64,000 bases of DNA, taken from contig CABJAC010000001.1 of assembly GCA_902363455.1 (NCBI GenBank), positions 682,001 to 746,000 of the forward strand. Direction: 5' to 3'. Both the position numbers and the translations under genes were made by a program. The notes beneath the pieces were generated by a model. The model saw nothing but the letters and a program-made list of their open reading frames with translations. It was not told the origin of the DNA and did no database searches. Source of the DNA: Caryophanales bacterium. GTDB taxonomy: Bacteria; Bacillota; Bacilli; Exiguobacteriales; Exiguobacteriaceae. Below, one piece after another: positions 60,670 to 64,000 of this stretch (the first letter of the stretch is position 1; each line of letters begins with the position of its first letter).

Positions 60670-61614
60670 ATGAATATCGGAATTGTAGGACTCGGAACAT
60701 CATTGCCCGAACGTCGAATCACAAATGATGATTTAGCCGCGACACTCGATACGAGTGATGAATGGATTCGGACACGTACAGGAATCGGAGCACGACGCAT
60801 TGCAGACGATACGGTGGATGTAACCGATTTAGCGACGGAAGCCGCGAAAAAAGCATTAGCAGATGCCAATTTGACAGCAGACGATATCGGATTGATTGTT
60901 GTTGGAACGGCAACCGGACGCGCTTTTCCATCGACGGCCTGTACCGTTCAGGAACGACTTGGGGCACTAAGTGCGACAGCTTTTGATATTAGTGCCGCCT
61001 GCAGTGGATTCATTTTTGCATTACAAACGGCTTCGAGCATGATGACAGCAACAGGATCCAAACATGCACTGGTCATCGGGGCAGAGAAGATGTCAAGAAT
61101 CGTTGACTGGTCAGACCGGTCGACAGCAATTTTGTTTGGTGACGGCGCTGGAGCTGTCGTGCTCGGTCCAACCGAACAACAAGGATTGAATGCCTTTGAA
61201 CTTGGCACAGACGGACGCGGGGCACATCTATTATTTAAAGAACTGGACGGTCCGATTGAAATGAACGGCCGGGAAGTCTTTAAGTTCGCTGTCCGGAAAT
61301 TACCGGACATCGTTGAGAAAGTCATTCAAAAAGCGGGTGGATCGTTGGCGGAACTTGATTTACTGATTCCGCATCAAGCGAATTTACGAATCATCGATGC
61401 AGCACGTGAACGCCTTGGGATCGAAGAAGAGAAAGTGATCGTGACGATTGATGAACATGCGAATACATCGGCTGCGTCAATACCACTTGCATTAGAAGAA
61501 GCACGGCGGCAGGGCAGACTGTCACCGGGGACAACACTTGTCCTTGCCGGATTTGGAGCAGGTTTGACATGGGGAGCAGCTTACATTACTTGGACTAAAG
61601 GAGAGAACACATAA
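60670..61614 (+). CDS. fabH: 3-oxoacyl-ACP synthase III FabH
   Basis: Starts fatty-acid synthesis by condensing acyl-CoA with malonyl-ACP. 314 aa. Catalytic Cys in [13 protein letters not shown] (residue ~112), His in [12 protein letters not shown] (~238) and Asn in [15 protein letters not shown] (~268). First gene of a two-gene operon with fabF, controlled by the FapR-type site. Confidence 0.96.
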   Translation: MNIGIVGLGTSLPERRITNDDLAATLDTSDEWIRTRTGIGARRIADDTVDVTDLATEAAKKALADANLTADDIGLIVVGTATGRAFPSTACTVQERLGALSATAFDISAACSGFIFALQTASSMMTATGSKHALVIGAEKMSRIVDWSDRSTAILFGDGAGAVVLGPTEQQGLNAFELGTDGRGAHLLFKELDGPIEMNGREVFKFAVRKLPDIVEKVIQKAGGSLAELDLLIPHQANLRIIDAARERLGIEEEKVIVTIDEHANTSAASIPLALEEARRQGRLSPGTTLVLAGFGAGLTWGAAYITWTKGENT

Positions 61615-61615
61615 A

Positions 61616-62854
61616 ATGATGAGAAAACGTGTAGTAGTAACGGGTATGGGCGCATTAACACCAATAGGCAATGATGTTGATACATTCTGGAACGCTTTAA
61701 AAGCAGGAGAAAATGGAATTCGTCCGATGGAACGTTTAGATATCGATGAATATCCGACGAAAGTGACGGGAGAGCTTCAAAACTTTGATATTACAGAATT
61801 TATCGAGGCAAAAGAAGCACGGAAGATGGATCGTTTCGTTCACTATTCACTCGTCGCCAGTATGGAAGCAGTCCGTGACGCCGGACTGGATGTCAAAGCG
61901 AATGCAGAACGGATCGGGGTATGGATCGGTTCTGGAATCGGTGGGGTCGAGACCATTGAGAAACAGGCAAAGATTTACTTCGAACGGGGCCACCGTCGTG
62001 TCAGTCCATTCTTTATTCCGATGATGATTCCGAATATGGCGAGCGGACAAGTCTCGATTTATACAGGAGCAAAAGGTCCTAACAATTGTTCCGTCACGGC
62101 ATGTGCTTCCGGGACAAACGCGATTGGCGAAGCATTGCGTGTCATTGAACGTGGCGACGCGGACGTGATGATTGCTGGTGGTGCAGAGGCCCCGATTACG
62201 AACCTGTCGTTTGCTGGGTTCTGTGCGAACAAAGCGATGTCAACCAATCATGATCCAAACACAGCAAGCCGTCCATTCGACGAAGGACGTGACGGGTTTG
62301 TCATGGGAGAAGGGGCAGGAATCTTGGTTCTTGAAGAATATGACCATGCGATTGCCCGTGGTGCGACGATTTATGCAGAAGTCAGCGGATATGGATTAAC
62401 TGCTGATGCTTATCATATTACAGCACCGGATCCAGACGGTGACGGAGGAGCGCGCGCAATGGCGATGGCGATCCAAGACGCCGGTATCGAGCCGACAGCC
62501 GTGCATTACATCAATGCGCATGGAACGAGTACACCAATGAATGATGTGCTTGAGACAAAAGCGATTCATACGGTGTTTGCAGAACATGCTGAAAAATTAG
62601 CAATCAATTCAACAAAATCAATGATTGGTCACTTGTTAGGCGGAGCCGGCGGTGTCGAAGCCATTGCGACGATTAAGTCGTTACAAGAACAAATTGTCCA
62701 TCCGACAATCCATTTGGAGCAGCCAAGTGAAGGTTGCGATCTTGATTATGTCCGGGAAGGAAGCCGGTCGTGGAATCTTGAATACGCACTCAGTAACTCA
62801 CTTGGATTTGGTGGTCATAACGCTTCTCTCGTCTTCAAACGATATCACGCGTGA
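61616..62854 (+). CDS. fabF: 3-oxoacyl-ACP synthase II FabF
   Basis: Elongation condensing enzyme, 412 aa. Catalytic Cys in [16 protein letters not shown] (residue ~163), His in [12 protein letters not shown] (~303) and in [16 protein letters not shown] (~340). One nucleotide separates it from fabH; Shine-Dalgarno AAAGGAG lies in the fabH end. The start may be the first or second of two adjacent ATG codons. Confidence 0.97.
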   Translation: MMRKRVVVTGMGALTPIGNDVDTFWNALKAGENGIRPMERLDIDEYPTKVTGELQNFDITEFIEAKEARKMDRFVHYSLVASMEAVRDAGLDVKANAERIGVWIGSGIGGVETIEKQAKIYFERGHRRVSPFFIPMMIPNMASGQVSIYTGAKGPNNCSVTACASGTNAIGEALRVIERGDADVMIAGGAEAPITNLSFAGFCANKAMSTNHDPNTASRPFDEGRDGFVMGEGAGILVLEEYDHAIARGATIYAEVSGYGLTADAYHITAPDPDGDGGARAMAMAIQDAGIEPTAVHYINAHGTSTPMNDVLETKAIHTVFAEHAEKLAINSTKSMIGHLLGGAGGVEAIATIKSLQEQIVHPTIHLEQPSEGCDLDYVREGSRSWNLEYALSNSLGFGGHNASLVFKRYHA

Positions 62855-62858
62855 ATAG

Positions 62859-62901
62859 AAAAGCGATTTAACGGTTCATATGAACGTTAAATCGCTTTTT
62901 C
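62859..62901 (+). terminator. Terminator after fabF
   Basis: AAAAGCGATTTAACG-TTC-like loop-CGTTAAATCGCTTTTT, 15-bp perfect stem. Confidence 0.92.
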
Positions 62902-63010
62902 TGTATAAAGGATTTCAGTTCTAATTTATAAAAATTCAATCAGACATCTAAAAATTCCACTTATTTTCAAATTGTTTTGAAAAAATATTTAGAAAAATCG
63001 GATAAAAGGT

Positions 63011-63038
63011 TTGCAAAATTATCAGAACATTGTAAACT
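63011..63038 (+). promoter_or_regulatory. Promoter of the oligopeptide-binding protein gene
   Basis: TTGCAA, 16 bp, TAAACT preceded by TG. It gives a leader of about 95 nt with a weak AGCGA/TCGCT hairpin around a T-run. The 62902-63010 stretch before it is AT-rich and has no gene I can see. Confidence 0.5.
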
Positions 63039-63140
63039 ATTTGTAACGAAGGGTTTTGTTCGAATAAAAGTAGCGACTTTTTTTTTCGCTCAAAAACCTT
63101 AGATTACTAGCTTTGGAAATTTTAGGGGGGTCATCGTATC

Positions 63141-64000
63141 ATGAAAAAGAAAAGTTTTGCACTGGCTACATCTGTAGCCCTCGTATCAAGCGCATTCCTT
63201 GCAGCTTGTTCGACGACTGATTCAAATGACAAATCATCGGGCGATAAAAGTTCAGACAAAAAATCAAGTGAGCAAACACTAAATTTGATCGAAGCTTCGG
63301 ATATTCCGACACTTAACCCAACGACTTCTACGGATGCTGTGTCGTTCAACGTCTTGAACAACACGATGGAAGGTCTTTACCGTTTGGATGAAAAGCAACA
63401 GCCGATTCCAGGGATTGCGGAAAGCCACACAGTTTCGGATGACAAGTTAACGTACACATTCAAGCTACGTGATGCAAAATGGTCGGATGGTACACCAATC
63501 ACAGCAAAAGACTTCGAGTATGCTTGGAAAGAAGTTCTGAATCCGGACAACGCTTCTCAGTATGCATATGTCTTCTACAACATCGAAGGCGCTGAAGAAT
63601 ATAATACGAAAAAAGGTGAGCGTGATGCGGTCGGCGTCAAAGCTGTCGACGACAAGACTTTTGAAGTCAAATTAAAGGCACCTGCTGATTACTTCCTCGG
63701 GTTAACTGGATTCGGTCCATTCATGCCGAAATCAGAAGAACTTTCGAAAAAAATCGGTAAGGACTTCGGTTCGACAGCAGATAAAGCACTTTACAACGGA
63801 CCATTCAAATTAACGGAATGGACACGTGAACAAGGCTGGAAAATGGTCAAAAACGATAACTACTGGGATAAAGACAGCGTGAAGCTGAACACAATCAACG
63901 TGAAGGTTGTTAAGGAAACGGCTACAGGCGTTAACCTTTACGAAAAAGGAGATATCGATCGTACAGGTCTATCTTCCGAGTTCGTTGCCCAGTTCCAAGA
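63141..64000 (+). CDS. oppA: Oligopeptide ABC transporter substrate-binding lipoprotein, 3' end missing
   Basis: The frame is open to the window end (about 286 codons). The N-terminus MKKKSFALA with a hydrophobic stretch and the lipobox FLAAC gives a lipid-anchored Cys near residue 23, then a Ser/Lys/Asp-rich linker. The SBP_bac_5 pattern is clear: TLNPTTSTD, NTMEGLYRLDE, LTYTFKLRDAKWSDGTPITAKDF (nt 63442-63510), YNGPFKLTEW. It binds oligopeptides outside the membrane and passes them to an OppBCDF permease that should lie downstream. RBS AGGGGGG. Peptide rather than another solute is inferred from the family. Confidence 0.92.
   Translation, partial: MKKKSFALATSVALVSSAFLAACSTTDSNDKSSGDKSSDKKSSEQTLNLIEASDIPTLNPTTSTDAVSFNVLNNTMEGLYRLDEKQQPIPGIAESHTVSDDKLTYTFKLRDAKWSDGTPITAKDFEYAWKEVLNPDNASQYAYVFYNIEGAEEYNTKKGERDAVGVKAVDDKTFEVKLKAPADYFLGLTGFGPFMPKSEELSKKIGKDFGSTADKALYNGPFKLTEWTREQGWKMVKNDNYWDKDSVKLNTINVKVVKETATGVNLYEKGDIDRTGLSSEFVAQFQ

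Noticed and set aside
63131..63364. A 77-codon minus-strand frame near the right end
   Set aside because: It is antisense to the signal peptide and first domain of the oligopeptide-binding lipoprotein, which is clearly coding.

Overview
The window looks like the chromosome of a non-sporulating member of the Bacillales, most likely Exiguobacterium. Gene order follows the Bacillus subtilis core closely: maf-radC-mreBCD-minCD, rplU-prp-rpmA-spo0B-obg, niaR/nifS/nadBCA, ruvAB-queA-tgt-yajC, secDF-recJ-apt-relA-dtd, hisS-aspS, 6S RNA-tcdA-rarA-cymR-iscS-mnmA, recD2-alaS-ireB-ruvX, mltG-trmR-udk-greA. Every sporulation gene that Bacillus keeps in these slots is missing except a Spo0B-like protein. 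The genus is inferred from gene content and order, not from a database search.

Layout. 1-9.3 kb: a type IV pilus locus with a VanW-like surface protein cut by the window edge, PilB, PilT, PilC, a major-type prepilin, prepilin peptidase, a PilM-PilN fusion and PilO. There is no secretin, as expected for a single-membrane cell. 9.4-16.2 kb: Maf, RadC, shape and division-site genes, RNase E/G. 16.2-20.5 kb: L21 leader, ribosomal proteins with the Prp protease, Spo0B-like protein, Obg, a CBS/CorC membrane protein. 20.5-25.7 kb: NAD synthesis as a divergon (niaR-nifS against nadBCA) around a palindrome that spans both -35 regions. 25.8-38.0 kb: Holliday-junction helicase, queuosine synthesis, Sec accessory proteins, RecJ, Apt, the bifunctional (p)ppGpp enzyme, Dtd. 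38.0-41.4 kb: a T-box and hisS-aspS. 41.4-43.5 kb: a small DNA-repair insertion (Aag, a 40-codon ORF, a DASH-type cryptochrome/photolyase). 43.6-52.4 kb: 6S RNA, TcdA, RarA, CymR, IscS, MnmA, a TPR protein, a VOC protein, RecD2. 52.4-60.6 kb: T-box-alaS, IreB, RuvX, two tandem DUF1292 proteins, MltG, TrmR, Udk, GreA, MtnN. 60.6-64 kb: fabH-fabF behind a FapR-type operator, then a truncated oligopeptide-binding lipoprotein. This last block marks a break from the B. subtilis order.

Most of the window is ordinary core genome, and I see no clearly new multi-gene system. The points most worth a second look are the AT-rich variable half of the prepilin gene and the palindrome in front of it, the VanW-like protein and small membrane protein heading the pilus cluster, the retained Spo0B-like protein in a lineage that lost its sporulation genes, an Asp specifier in the hisS-aspS T-box, the NAD divergon palindrome, the DASH photolyase and 40-codon ORF insertion, and the tandem DUF1292 pair. 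Start codons were moved from the longest possible ORF wherever a Shine-Dalgarno sequence decided it.
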